From Pseudomonadota bacterium (lineage in GTDB: Bacteria; Pseudomonadota; Alphaproteobacteria; Kiloniellales; JACOMY01): a stretch of DNA of 50,031 nucleotides. Below, piece by piece: positions 32,466 through 40,239 of this stretch (within the stretch, counting starts at the first letter, position 1; every line of letters begins with the position of its first letter). The DNA lies in assembly GCA_029781795.1 (NCBI GenBank), contig JAKOWB010000126.1, forward strand, positions 1 through 50,031, in the 5' to 3' direction. The notes under the pieces are model-generated. The model was given only the letters and a program-made list of their open reading frames with translations. It did not search any database and had not been told where the DNA came from. Made by a program: the position numbers and the translations under genes.

Positions 32466-32499
32466 AGGGCCGGCGCCGCTTGCCGCGGGCGCCGGCCCT
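32466..32499. terminator. Terminator between convergent small genes
   Basis: 12-bp arms AGGGCCGGCGCC (32466-32477) and GGCGCCGGCCCT (32488-32499) with a 10-base loop, seven bases after the proline-rich gene's stop and 41 bases beyond the csbD-like stop on the other strand. Confidence 0.6.
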
Positions 32500-32540
32500 T
32501 CGCTTGCTCTCGACTTCGCCCAGTCTCCGCGGGCGCGCAC

Positions 32541-32741
32541 CTAGTTGTAGCGGCGCTCCCATTGCTGGAGTTCGCGCTCCGCGGCATCCTTGGCCAGGCC
32601 GTAGCGTTCCTGGATCTTGCCGAGCAGTCGGTCGCGACTCCCCTCGATTCGGGTCAGGTCATCGTCCGTGAGCTTGCCCCACTGTTCCTTCACGCGACCC
32701 TTGGCCTGCATCCAGTTGCCCTTCACGGTGTCCCAATTCAT
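32541..32741 (-). CDS. CsbD-family stress protein
   Basis: 66 residues, the full CsbD length, with the characteristic MNWDTVKGNWMQAKGRVKEQWGKLTDDDLTRIEG and a helical C-terminus. CsbD proteins are strongly induced by general stress sigma factors in many bacteria, though their biochemical role is unclear. An exact EcfG-type promoter lies 67 bases upstream. GGAG is placed seven bases before the ATG. Confidence 0.93.
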   Translation of the reverse strand: MNWDTVKGNWMQAKGRVKEQWGKLTDDDLTRIEGSRDRLLGKIQERYGLAKDAAERELQQWERRYN

Positions 32742-32807
32742 TTGCCGTCTCCTTTACGGTCAGTCTGCTCGATGGGCCTGCGAACTGCTCGCACCCCTTG
32801 ACCAATG

Positions 32808-32833
32808 AACGCCCCGACCTCGCAAGGCGTTCC
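32808..32833 (-). promoter_or_regulatory. EcfG-type promoter for the CsbD gene
   Basis: On the minus strand GGAAC (32833-32829), 17-base spacer, CGTT (32811-32808), an exact match, followed by a ~60-base leader to the CsbD start. Confidence 0.82.
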
Positions 32834-32845
32834 GCAGGCCGCGCA

Positions 32846-33022
32846 TCAGAGACCGCCCGAGAGCAGGACGACGGCGAGGGCGACGACCGCCAGGATCATG
32901 CCGATGGCAAGGACATAGCGGCCGACGCCACGTGCCTCGGCCTGCCGCGCCTGCGTGGGTGACAGCCGTTCGGGTTCATCCCTGCCGGATGTCCCGGGCC
33001 GCGTTTCGCTTCGGCTGTTCAT
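32846..33022 (-). CDS. Single-helix small membrane protein, unrecognised
   Basis: 58 residues: a hydrophilic N-terminal ~35 residues (MNSRSETRPGTSGRDEPERL...) then one hydrophobic helix, YVLAIGMILAVVALAVVLLSGG, ending at the stop. An ideal GGAGGAG six bases upstream of the ATG supports it. A one-mismatch EcfG promoter (TGAAC-N16-CGTT) lies 35 bases upstream. It resembles other tail-anchored-like stress peptides of the region, but I recognise no family. Confidence 0.65.
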   Translation of the reverse strand: MNSRSETRPGTSGRDEPERLSPTQARQAEARGVGRYVLAIGMILAVVALAVVLLSGGL

Positions 33023-33056
33023 GCGGGCTCCTCCTGCAGTCCATTGTCATGAGGTG

Positions 33057-33081
33057 AACGCGATGCGCCTGGAAGGGTTCA
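33057..33081 (-). promoter_or_regulatory. Probable EcfG-type promoter (one mismatch) for the single-helix protein
   Basis: Minus strand TGAAC (33081-33077), 16-base spacer, CGTT (33060-33057). It is five bases from, and divergent to, the exact promoter at 33087-33111. Confidence 0.5.
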
Positions 33082-33086
33082 CGGCG

Positions 33087-33111
33087 GGAACCAAGGCCCG
33101 CCGTGGTCGTT
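33087..33111 (+). promoter_or_regulatory. EcfG-type promoter for a candidate small RNA
   Basis: GGAAC (33087-33091), 16-base spacer, CGTT (33108-33111), an exact match. No convincing coding sequence follows; instead a terminator lies ~100 bases downstream. Confidence 0.75.
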
Positions 33112-33117
33112 CAAACC

Positions 33118-33255
33118 AAATGGAGTTCGGATTCCGGTCTGCGCCACGGGCGCAACGAGCGGAATGCACTGCCGGCGCTAGCCCCACCCAGCCGGCCGGT
33201 GGACTCCCGAAGAGGCGGCGGCCACACCCGGATGGCCGCCGCCTCTTCTCTTTCC
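33118..33255 (+). ncRNA. Candidate stress-induced small RNA
   Basis: An interval bounded by an exact EcfG-type promoter (the transcript would start near 33118) and an intrinsic terminator with a 16-bp perfect stem followed by TCTTTCC. The predicted length is ~135-140 nt. An ATG at 33120 opens a frame, but it has no ribosome site, reads through the terminator and encodes a low-complexity Arg/Pro product, so a non-coding transcript is preferred. No known sRNA family is recognised. Confidence 0.5.
33209..33255 (+). terminator. Strong intrinsic terminator of the candidate sRNA
   Basis: Arms GAAGAGGCGGCGGCCA (33209-33224) and TGGCCGCCGCCTCTTC (33233-33248), 16 bp without mismatch, 8-base loop, then TCTTTCC on the plus strand. 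Confidence 0.75.
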
Positions 33256-33281
33256 GATGGGGGCCGGCACCGACGGCGCCA

Positions 33282-33307
33282 GGAACCGGCCGCGGAACAG
33301 GCCCGTT
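33282..33307 (+). promoter_or_regulatory. EcfG-type promoter for the 94-residue stress protein
   Basis: GGAAC (33282-33286), 17-base spacer, CGTT (33304-33307), an exact match, 47 bases upstream of the start codon at 33355. Confidence 0.8.
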
Positions 33308-33354
33308 CCCTCGTGGCGCACTCGTCGCCACACAACAGTCACCAGGAGCGTCCC

Positions 33355-33639
33355 ATGATCGATTTCGACACCGCGCTGCAGGATGTCGCCAAGGCATTCA
33401 AGACCCCACGGGACCTGATGCGCGCCGCCCTCTCGCCCCAGCAGAAGGACAAGCTGCTGGAGCAATGGGAATACGACCTGCGCGAGCAGCAGGTGGCGTC
33501 CGACGAGGCCATGACAAGCAACCGTCCCGGCCAGACGGCCGAGCTCCTGCGCGAGGTCAAAACCTGCCGCAGCGCGCTCGGCATCGACCACAGCTCGCAG
33601 AAGCGGTCGACCCCATCAAGCAAGCAAGGCGGTGCCTGA
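33355..33639 (+). CDS. Small soluble protein of unknown function, probably stress-induced
   Basis: 94 residues, all-helical by pattern: MIDFDTALQDVAKAFKTPRDL, LSPQQKDKLLEQWEYDLREQQVAS, then a charged tail with TAELLREVKTCRSALGID. No signal peptide. The heptad-like LLEQWEYDLRE segment suggests an amphipathic helix. GGAG six bases upstream fixes the start and excludes the 84-codon upstream extension, which reads through the sRNA terminator. Located directly behind an exact EcfG promoter. I do not recognise the family beyond similarity in style to small alphaproteobacterial stress proteins. Confidence 0.72.
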   Translation: MIDFDTALQDVAKAFKTPRDLMRAALSPQQKDKLLEQWEYDLREQQVASDEAMTSNRPGQTAELLREVKTCRSALGIDHSSQKRSTPSSKQGGA

Positions 33640-33664
33640 GGCCCCGCAGGACGCTCCAGCGCGA

Positions 33665-33696
33665 GCGCGCCCGAAACCAGCCGATTCCGGGCGCGC
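33665..33696. terminator. Possible bidirectional terminator between convergent genes
   Basis: 9-bp arms GCGCGCCCG (33665-33673) and CGGGCGCGC (33688-33696), 14-base loop, between the stop of the 94-residue gene and the stop of phyR. Confidence 0.4.
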
Positions 33697-33716
33697 GGTC
33701 AGGATGATACTGGACG

Positions 33717-34511
33717 CTAGACCGTCTCGGCGGGCTCGTTGTGGAAGAAGAGCGCCTGGCTGATGGTCGCCACGACCGTCTCCGGCAGGAAGGGCTTGGC
33801 GATCAGATAGGCCGGCTCCGCCCGTTCACCCGTCAGCAGACGCTCGGGGAAGGCGGTGATGAAGATCACCGGCACGTTGGCCGAGGGAAGGATCTCCTGC
33901 ACCGCGTCGATGCCGGAGCTGCCGTCGGCGAGCTGCACGTCGGCCAGGATCAATCCTGGCTCGTGCTTGCGCGCCAGCTTCACCGCCTCGGCGTGGGTGG
34001 CGGCGATGCCCACGACCTCGTGGCCGAGCTGCTCGACCAGGCCCTTGAGGTCCAGGGCAATCACCATCTCGTCCTCGACGATCAGCACCTTGGTGGCCAG
34101 GGACGCCTCGATCTGCTTCTGCGCCTCGTCGAGCTGGGCTTCGACTTCACTGTCGTCGAGGCCCAGAATCTCACCGACCTCATTGATGGAGAAGCGCTCG
34201 ACCGCGGTCAGCAGCAGCGCGACCCGGCTGAGCGGCGGCAGGGCCTGCAGGCGCTCGTCGGGCGAGGCGGACTGGTCGATCAGGTCCTGGCTCCGCGGCT
34301 CGGCGCCGGCGCTGCTGGTCCAGATCGCGTGGAAGAGGCGGTAGAGATCGACGCGGACCATCGAGCTGGCCTCGAGGTCGAGCTGGCCACCCAAGACCGC
34401 TTCCAAGGTGGCACGTACATAGGCATCGCCGCTGCGCTGGCTACCGGTCAGGGCGCGCGCATAGCGGCGCAGGAAGGGCAGGTGCGGTACGAGAGCCTGG
34501 GTACGCTTCAT
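33717..34511 (-). CDS. phyR: General stress response regulator PhyR
   Basis: 264 residues. The N-terminal sigma-factor-like domain (~1-130) has LVPHLPFLRRYARALTGSQR and the sigma4-like FSINEVGEILGLDDSEVE; the C-terminal receiver domain (~141-258) has VLIVEDEMV, the phosphoacceptor Asp191 in LILADVQLADG and the KPF loop. When phosphorylated, PhyR binds NepR and frees EcfG. It is divergent from nepR-ecfG. The start follows GGAGGG, and an exact EcfG promoter lies 38 bases upstream, so the locus is autoregulated. Confidence 0.96.
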   Translation of the reverse strand: MKRTQALVPHLPFLRRYARALTGSQRSGDAYVRATLEAVLGGQLDLEASSMVRVDLYRLFHAIWTSSAGAEPRSQDLIDQSASPDERLQALPPLSRVALLLTAVERFSINEVGEILGLDDSEVEAQLDEAQKQIEASLATKVLIVEDEMVIALDLKGLVEQLGHEVVGIAATHAEAVKLARKHEPGLILADVQLADGSSGIDAVQEILPSANVPVIFITAFPERLLTGERAEPAYLIAKPFLPETVVATISQALFFHNEPAETV

Positions 34512-34548
34512 AGGGGGGTCCCTCCGGAGGACTGGAACAACCGAGAAA

Positions 34549-34573
34549 AACGCACCAGCGCCGGAAAAGTTCC
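34549..34573 (-). promoter_or_regulatory. EcfG-type promoter for phyR
   Basis: Minus strand GGAAC (34573-34569), 16-base spacer, CGTT (34552-34549), an exact match. Its -35 element is one base away from the oppositely directed -35 of the nepR-ecfG promoter. Confidence 0.85.
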
Positions 34574-34574
34574 G

Positions 34575-34599
34575 GGAACCTTTTTCCGGCCCCGTCCTT
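34575..34599 (+). promoter_or_regulatory. EcfG-type promoter for nepR-ecfG (one mismatch)
   Basis: GGAAC (34575-34579), 16-base spacer, CCTT (34596-34599) instead of CGTT. It forms with the phyR promoter an 11-bp palindrome GTTCC-G-GGAAC. The leader to the nepR start is ~95 bases. Confidence 0.6.
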
Positions 34600-34699
34600 C
34601 TAATGCAATGAACACGCACCAACGGAGCCCCGTCAAGGATACGCAATGTCGGCTTATCGCGGCTTTACTGAGCACGGGGGGGACTGGCAATCTGTGACC

Positions 34700-34939
34700 A
34701 TGTCAAATGACTCGCAGCGGCCGGCCACTGGCGGGAAGAAGCCCTTTCGCCAGTCCAGCCGCAGCAAGGGGCGGCAGGATCTGATCGGGCGTGAGCTGCG
34801 TCGGCTGTTCAGCGACGTCGTGAACGAGCCCCTCCCCGATGCCTTCCAGGATCTGCTCAAGCAGATCGATGCGGACGACCGGGCGGCCGATGCGCCGGCC
34901 GGCGAACCCGGCAACGGACCCGAGACCAGCCGCAAATGA
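34700..34939 (+). CDS. nepR: Anti-sigma factor NepR
   Basis: 79 residues. The core at about residues 20-57, GRQDLIGRELRRLFSDVVNE then PLPDAFQDLLKQID, is the two-helix NepR signature that wraps around either EcfG or the sigma-like domain of PhyR. Flanks are disordered. Its stop overlaps the ecfG start (ATGA), the usual coupling. No strong ribosome site is seen at this ATG; the GTG six bases upstream is an alternative start. Confidence 0.92.
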   Translation: MSNDSQRPATGGKKPFRQSSRSKGRQDLIGRELRRLFSDVVNEPLPDAFQDLLKQIDADDRAADAPAGEPGNGPETSRK

Positions 34940-35571
34940 ACAACCAGAAGGACGGAGCGCAGCCGCCCCCGCCCGAGCGGACGCGGGCGGACGAGGAGAG
35001 CTTTCGCGACGAGTTCGTCGCCCTGCTGCCCTCCATGCGCGCCTTTGCCCGCTCGCTCTGCCGCAACCGCGCCGAGGCCGACGACCTGGCGCAGACCGCC
35101 ATGATGAATGCCTGGCGGGCACGCAAGTCCTACATGCCCGGAACCAACCTCAGGGCCTGGCTCTATACCATCCTGCGAAACCAGTACATCTCGGAACGTC
35201 GGCGCGCGGCGACCTGGCGGACCGACACCAGCGTCGATGACGTCGTGCTGCCTTCGCCGCAGAACCAGGAAGCCAGCGTCGAGATGAGCGACGTCCAGCA
35301 AGCCCTGGCGAAACTGCCGGACGAGCAGCGCGAAGCCTTGATCCTGGTTGGTGCGGGTGGCTTCGCCTACCATGAGGCGGCGGCGCTTTGCGGCTGCGCC
35401 GTTGGTACGATCAAGAGCCGCGTTGCGCGTGCCCGCCGGGCGCTGGCATCGATCCTTGGCGAGGAGCGGATGCCGAGCAGCGACGGCGGCGCGGAAGCCG
35501 ACGAGGGAACGAGCATCATGAGCGGAAGCGCGACCGAGAGCGTCGCGACCAAGGCCGGCGAACGCATGTGA
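34936..35571 (+). CDS. ecfG: General stress ECF sigma factor EcfG (ECF15)
   Basis: 211 residues. Sigma region 2 at ~20-90 (FVALLPSMRAFARSLCRNRAEADDLAQTAMMNAW, NLRAWLYTILRNQYI) and region 4 at ~118-175 (LAKLPDEQREALILVGAGGFAYHEAAALCGCAVGTIKSRVARAR), followed by a ~35-residue Ser/Gly/Glu-rich tail longer than usual. It directs transcription from GGAAC/CGTT promoters, of which this window holds six exact copies nearby. Coupled to nepR upstream and to the histidine kinase downstream, where GTG overlaps its TGA. Confidence 0.95.
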   Translation: MNNQKDGAQPPPPERTRADEESFRDEFVALLPSMRAFARSLCRNRAEADDLAQTAMMNAWRARKSYMPGTNLRAWLYTILRNQYISERRRAATWRTDTSVDDVVLPSPQNQEASVEMSDVQQALAKLPDEQREALILVGAGGFAYHEAAALCGCAVGTIKSRVARARRALASILGEERMPSSDGGAEADEGTSIMSGSATESVATKAGERM

Positions 35572-37289
35572 GCCGCGGCATGAAACGCCGCTCGCTCCGT
35601 GCATCGCTTATCACGGCTGTCATCTGGGCGCTGCTGCCCGCGCTGGCGCTCGGCCTGGCGCATGGCCTCATGAAGCTGTCGCGCGACGAGCGTGACGCCC
35701 AGCGACAGCTTCAGCAGAGTGCGTTGGCGACCGCGACCGAGGAGCGGAACGTCATCGCTGGTGCCGAGCATCTGTTGCGGTCCCTCGCGCTGCAGACCGA
35801 CGTGGAAAACGGCGGCGAGGACTGTGCGCGCGTTCTGTCGGACGCGATTTCCGAGCTGCCCTACTATGCGAATGTCGCCCGGGTCGGACGAGATGGCACC
35901 GTGCTCTGTGCCGCGATTCCGCCGCCTCCGAACTGGTCCATAGCGCAGTCGTCCTGGTGGCGGGAGTTCGCCGACGGCAGCGCCCCTTCCACCTTCACGC
36001 TGACCGAGCGGCTCTATGGCGCGGTCTCGAAGAAGTGGGTGGTGATCGGCGCGCTTCCGCTGTTCAACCGCGCCAACCAGTTCAATGGCGCCATGACCGT
36101 GGCGATCGACGTCGCCTGGCTGGACTACCTGGTACAGAGCCAGCGCTTGCCAAGCGACAGCGTCGTCGCCCTGCTGGACAAGTCGCGCCGCATCATCGCC
36201 TCGACCAACGACGACGTCGCCCGCGCCATTCTCACGGCGGATACCACCGGCGAGTCCAATGAGGAGCTGCCGGCCGCCACCGGACCCAAGGGCGAGACCT
36301 GGACCTATGCCATCGCGCCACTGGTGCGCGAGGACATCTTCGTCGCTTTCGCCATGCGCAAGTCGGAACTCTTCGGCTGGCGCTATGTCGACTTCGGCAT
36401 CTACCTGGTGCTGCCGATCGCCATGATCGGGCTGTCCTGCCTGGCGATCTGGGCTTCGAGCCACAGCCTGGTGCTGCGCTGGGTGCAGACCCTGCGGCGG
36501 GTCGCCCGCGCCTACGCTGCCGGGCACTACGCGGCGCGGGTGGATCTGCGTCAGGCGCCCGAGGAACTTCAACAGCTTGGCGAGTCTTTCTTCGCCATGG
36601 GCGACGCCATTCGAGAACGGGATCGCAAGCTGCGCGAAGCTCTCGACTACAAGGCCGCGGCGATCCGCGAGATCCATCACCGGGTCAAAAACAACCTGCA
36701 GATCGTCATGAGCCTGCTGACGTTGCAGGCCAGCCGCCTGGGGAGCGCCTCCGAGCGGGCCGCCCTGGAACAGGCGCGCGCGCGAGTCAACGCGCTCGCC
36801 CTGGTGCACAACATCCTGCACAACGTCGAGGACATGGAACTGGTGGACACCCGGCGGCTGCTGCCCAGCCTGGCCCGCCAACTGCATGACGGCATGACCG
36901 ACGAGGAAGGCCTGGTCAGCCTGCAGATCGACGTCGCTAGCCTGCAGCTTCGCAGCGAGCAGGCGACACCGCTGGCGCTGTTCCTGGTCGAGGCCCTGAC
37001 GAATGTCTACAAGCACGCCTTCCCGACGACGCCAGCCGGCGGCCAGTCCATCCGCATCAAGGTAGCCCTGTCCGAGAACCCGCCCGGACGCGCCCTGCTG
37101 AGCGTCGAGGACAACGGCATCGGCGGCGCGACGATGAACGACAGCGGCGGCACCGGCAGCCGGCTCATGGCTGCCTTTGCACAGCAGCTTGCGGGCACGG
37201 TCGAGATCTCCAGCGTGCCGGGCGGAGGTACGCGTGTCAGCCTCGCCTTCCCCATCGAGTCTCCGCCGGTCGCCGCCGCCGCGCAGTGA
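35568..37289 (+). CDS. Membrane histidine kinase, HisKA_2/HWE group (PhyK-like)
   Basis: 573 residues. TM1 ~15-32, a ~260-residue periplasmic sensor (Cache-like), TM2 ~290-312, HAMP-like ~315-360, HisKA_2 with REIHHRVKNNLQIVMSLL (phospho-His near 371), then HATPase with EALTNVYKHAF and DNGIG. Located directly after ecfG, as PhyK-type kinases that phosphorylate PhyR usually are. The GTG start overlapping the ecfG stop is chosen for coupling; the ATG at 35580 would remove four residues and has no better ribosome site. The periplasmic ligand is unknown. Confidence 0.9.
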   Translation: MSRGMKRRSLRASLITAVIWALLPALALGLAHGLMKLSRDERDAQRQLQQSALATATEERNVIAGAEHLLRSLALQTDVENGGEDCARVLSDAISELPYYANVARVGRDGTVLCAAIPPPPNWSIAQSSWWREFADGSAPSTFTLTERLYGAVSKKWVVIGALPLFNRANQFNGAMTVAIDVAWLDYLVQSQRLPSDSVVALLDKSRRIIASTNDDVARAILTADTTGESNEELPAATGPKGETWTYAIAPLVREDIFVAFAMRKSELFGWRYVDFGIYLVLPIAMIGLSCLAIWASSHSLVLRWVQTLRRVARAYAAGHYAARVDLRQAPEELQQLGESFFAMGDAIRERDRKLREALDYKAAAIREIHHRVKNNLQIVMSLLTLQASRLGSASERAALEQARARVNALALVHNILHNVEDMELVDTRRLLPSLARQLHDGMTDEEGLVSLQIDVASLQLRSEQATPLALFLVEALTNVYKHAFPTTPAGGQSIRIKVALSENPPGRALLSVEDNGIGGATMNDSGGTGSRLMAAFAQQLAGTVEISSVPGGGTRVSLAFPIESPPVAAAAQ

Positions 37290-37354
37290 TCGCCATGCGC
37301 CGACCGCTGGCCGCCAGGCGGGACGCTGGACTGACGAATCGAGGGGTGGCAGGG

Positions 37355-37380
37355 CGAACCCAATGACCTATCGTGGCGTT
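37355..37380 (+). promoter_or_regulatory. Weak EcfG-like promoter for the MscS gene
   Basis: CGAAC (37355-37359), 17-base spacer, CGTT (37377-37380): one mismatch at the -35 element. It is 46 bases upstream of the channel start. Confidence 0.35.
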
Positions 37381-37425
37381 GCAACATGGATGGTTACGGG
37401 ACAGATTTTTGAATGACTGGATGCA

Positions 37426-38574
37426 ATGAGCGAGCCACTGAACAGATTCTATAGCGCCTTTGCCGAGATCGATTTTCCTGTCACGGCCTCCATCAAGCTC
37501 GCAATCGCCATCGCGTTCGGACTTCTGGTGCACTGGTTGTTGCGGGCCGCCGTGCAGCGCATGGCACGGCGTGAATTTACGCTGCGCCTACTGGCGCGGA
37601 CCAAGTGGCTTGGCCGCCTTGCCTTTGCCATGCTCGGCGCCTGGCTGATCGCGCCGGCGCTGCGCTCGGCGCCGGCACTCTCTGCCTGGGTGTCCAGCGC
37701 GATGGGCGCAGGGATCATCGTGCTGATCGGGTGGACCCTGCTGATCGCGCTCAACACCTATTTCGACCTGACCAGTCGCGACCTGCGCATCGACGAGGAA
37801 GACAACCTCGTAGCGCGCAAGCGGCTGACACAGATCCGGCTGCTGCGGCGCATCGCCAGCGTCACACTCGTCCTGCTGACGGCCGCGACCGCGGTCATGA
37901 CCATTCCCAGCGTGCGCGAACTGGGCCTCAGCCTCTTCGCCTCCGCCGGTGTCGCCGGCATCATTCTGGGCCTGGCCGCCCGGCCCGTGCTCTCCAACCT
38001 GATCGCCGGCGTGCAGATCGCGCTGACCCAGCCGATACGCCTCGACGACGCTGTCGTCGTCGAGGGCGAGTGGGGCTGGATCGAGGACATCCGCGGCACC
38101 TATGTCGTGATCCGCATCTGGGACCTCAGGCGGCTGATCGTCCCGCTCTCCTATTTCATCGAGCACCCCTTCCAGAACTGGACGCGAGAGAGCGCTAGCC
38201 TGATCGGCTCGGTCGTCTTCTACGTGGACTATACCGTCCCGGTCGCCGCGGTGCGGGCGCAGCTTGAAATCCTGCTGAAGGACTCGCCGAAATGGGACGG
38301 CAAGGTCGCCAACCTGCAGGTCACGGACATCAAGCAGGATACGGTCGAGTTGCGCGCGCTGATGAGCGCCACCAATTCGCCGCGCTGCTGGGACCTGCGC
38401 TGCGAGGTCCGCGAGCGTATGCTCGATTGGCTGCAGAAGACCTATCCCGACGCGCTGCCGAAACGCCGCGCGGTAATCGCCGGCGGCGGCCAGTCCGATG
38501 CGGCGATGGCCGGCGCACCAGCAGCTGACATGACGCGCTGGGCCCGCAAGGGCGTGGTGGCGGACCAGGGCTGA
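37426..38574 (+). CDS. MscS-family mechanosensitive channel
   Basis: 382 residues, four to five membrane helices up to ~195. The pore helix and beta domain follow with LFASAGVAGIILGLAARPVL, SNLIAGVQIALTQPIRLDDA and WIEDIRGTYVVIRIWDLRRLIVP, then the C-terminal cytoplasmic domain (VFYVDYTVPVAAVRAQL, CWDLRCEVRERM). It releases solutes on hypo-osmotic shock. Its position between the stress kinase and trehalose synthase suggests an osmotic-stress module: accumulate trehalose and vent it when needed. The start at 37426 begins five bases after an out-of-frame ATG. Confidence 0.92.
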   Translation: MSEPLNRFYSAFAEIDFPVTASIKLAIAIAFGLLVHWLLRAAVQRMARREFTLRLLARTKWLGRLAFAMLGAWLIAPALRSAPALSAWVSSAMGAGIIVLIGWTLLIALNTYFDLTSRDLRIDEEDNLVARKRLTQIRLLRRIASVTLVLLTAATAVMTIPSVRELGLSLFASAGVAGIILGLAARPVLSNLIAGVQIALTQPIRLDDAVVVEGEWGWIEDIRGTYVVIRIWDLRRLIVPLSYFIEHPFQNWTRESASLIGSVVFYVDYTVPVAAVRAQLEILLKDSPKWDGKVANLQVTDIKQDTVELRALMSATNSPRCWDLRCEVRERMLDWLQKTYPDALPKRRAVIAGGGQSDAAMAGAPAADMTRWARKGVVADQG

Positions 38575-38672
38575 GAGAAGGGGGAGGAACCGGACCGACG
38601 CCGATCCCGCGGTGTCCCGCAACGGCGCAATGCACGGGCCGAACATTGCGCAAAGGTAGAAAGGTAGAGGCA

Positions 38673-40238
38673 GTGCCCAGTCATCGAATCGAGACCCCGC
38701 CGACGCCCGCGGCGCAATCGGGCCGTGTCGTCATCGTCTCCAACCGCGTGCCGAATCCAGCCACCCTCGACGCACAGTCCGGCGGCCTCGTGGTCGCCGT
38801 GCGAGAACACCTCACGCGTGTCGGCGGCGTCTGGTTCGGCTGGAGCGGCGACTTCAGCCCCGGCTACAAGACGCCGCTGCGTACCTCGACGCGCGGCACC
38901 ATCGAGTTCAAGACACTCGATCTCGATCCGCAGGATTTCGCCGGCTACTACAGCGGCTACGCCAATGGCGTGCTGTGGCCTGCCCTGCACCAGATGCCCG
39001 GCCTACAGCGCTTCCGCAGCGCCGAGCTCGAGGCCTATTACAGGGTCAACCAGGCTTTCGCCGACCGCCTGGCGCCGACACTGGCCTCCGGCGACCGCGT
39101 CTGGGTGCATGATTTCCAGCTCCTGCCGCTGCCAGGGCTGTTGCGCGCCAAGGGGCTTGCCAATCCGATCGGCTTCTTCCTGCACGTCCCCTTCCCCGCC
39201 GCCTCCGTCATCATACAGGCGCCGCGCATCAAGCGGCTGCTGGAGGACCTGCTCGCCGCCGACTTGATCGGCTTCCAGACCGAGCAGGACGGCGACAGTT
39301 TCCTCGACGCAGCGGCAAGCATCGCCGGCGCGGCGCGCATCGGGCAGCACGAGCTCCGCTTCCGCGGCCGGCGAGTGCGCGTCGGCGTCTATCCGGCGGA
39401 GATCGATACCGCTGGCTGGAGCGAGACCGCGCAGCGCGCCGCCCGCGGTGACATGGCGGCAAGGCTGCGCCGTTCGCTGCTCGATCGCCACCTGGTGATC
39501 GGCGTCGATCGCCTGGACCCCAGCAAGGGCCTGCTGGAGAAGGTGGAAGCCATCCGCCAGCTGCTGGCTCGGCACGAGGGCCTGCACGGCCAGGTCATCG
39601 TCCTCCAGGTCTCCCCGCCCTCGCGCAAGGACGTCGCGGTGTACCGCGAGCTGCGGCGGGATCTCGATCAGGCGGTCGGCGCGCTGAACAGCGCCTATAG
39701 CCTGCCGGACTGGTCGCCGATGCGCCTGACGGCGCGCATGGTGGGTCGGCGCACCCTGGCCGGCTATATGCGCTTCGCGCGCGTCGGGCTGGTGACGCCG
39801 CTGCGCGATGGCATGAACCTCGTCGCCAAAGAGTTCATCGCCGCGCAGGACCCCGCCGACCCGGGCGTGCTGGTCCTGTCGCAGTTCGCCGGGGCGGCGC
39901 AGCAACTCAAGGGCGGCGCGCTGCTGGTCAATCCCTATGACGGCGAGCAGGTGGCCGATGCGCTGAATCAGGCATTGCTGATGGGCCAGGGCGAGCGACG
40001 CCGCCGCTGGGAGGCCCAGTGGGCGGTGTTGGCGCGCCGATCCGCCGCCGACTGGGGGGCCGAGTTCCTGGCCGACCTCGACCGTGCCGGACGCAGCGTG
40101 CCCTCCGCCCCTGGGCGCCTGCCGGACGAGAACCCGAAGCCGCCGCTTCCGGCCTGGCCGGCCGGCGAGCCGGCGACGGCCACGGGCGCGCCGCCCAAGA
40201 CAGGCGCGAGGACCCGTCGTCCCCGGGTTGGCCGCTAG
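38673..40238 (+). CDS. otsA: Alpha,alpha-trehalose-phosphate synthase (OtsA)
   Basis: 521 residues, GT20 family. N-terminal [11 protein letters not shown], the UDP/ADP-glucose loop [61 protein letters not shown] and the C-terminal [14 protein letters not shown] are intact. It makes trehalose-6-phosphate from a nucleotide-sugar and glucose-6-phosphate. No otsB phosphatase gene is nearby. The start is taken as GTG 38673, eight bases after AAGG; a TTG at 38646 is in frame but lacks a site. The C-terminal ~50 residues are Pro/Ala-rich and beyond the catalytic domain. Convergent with the acyl-CoA ligase, one base apart. Confidence 0.93.
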   Translation: MPSHRIETPPTPAAQSGRVVIVSNRVPNPATLDAQSGGLVVAVREHLTRVGGVWFGWSGDFSPGYKTPLRTSTRGTIEFKTLDLDPQDFAGYYSGYANGVLWPALHQMPGLQRFRSAELEAYYRVNQAFADRLAPTLASGDRVWVHDFQLLPLPGLLRAKGLANPIGFFLHVPFPAASVIIQAPRIKRLLEDLLAADLIGFQTEQDGDSFLDAAASIAGAARIGQHELRFRGRRVRVGVYPAEIDTAGWSETAQRAARGDMAARLRRSLLDRHLVIGVDRLDPSKGLLEKVEAIRQLLARHEGLHGQVIVLQVSPPSRKDVAVYRELRRDLDQAVGALNSAYSLPDWSPMRLTARMVGRRTLAGYMRFARVGLVTPLRDGMNLVAKEFIAAQDPADPGVLVLSQFAGAAQQLKGGALLVNPYDGEQVADALNQALLMGQGERRRRWEAQWAVLARRSAADWGAEFLADLDRAGRSVPSAPGRLPDENPKPPLPAWPAGEPATATGAPPKTGARTRRPRVGR

Positions 40239-40239
40239 G

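Noticed and set aside
33120..33255. Short frame beginning MEFGFRSAP inside the candidate RNA
   Set aside because: No ribosome site and it continues into the terminator; kept as a non-coding candidate.
33103..33354. Upstream extension of the 94-residue stress protein
   Set aside because: It would run through a 16-bp terminator stem and a promoter, has no ribosome site and is Arg/Ser-rich; the start at 33355 has GGAG.
38586..38611. EcfG promoter before otsA
   Set aside because: GGAAC is present at 38586-38590, but no CGTT-like -10 element is found at 16 or 17 bases.
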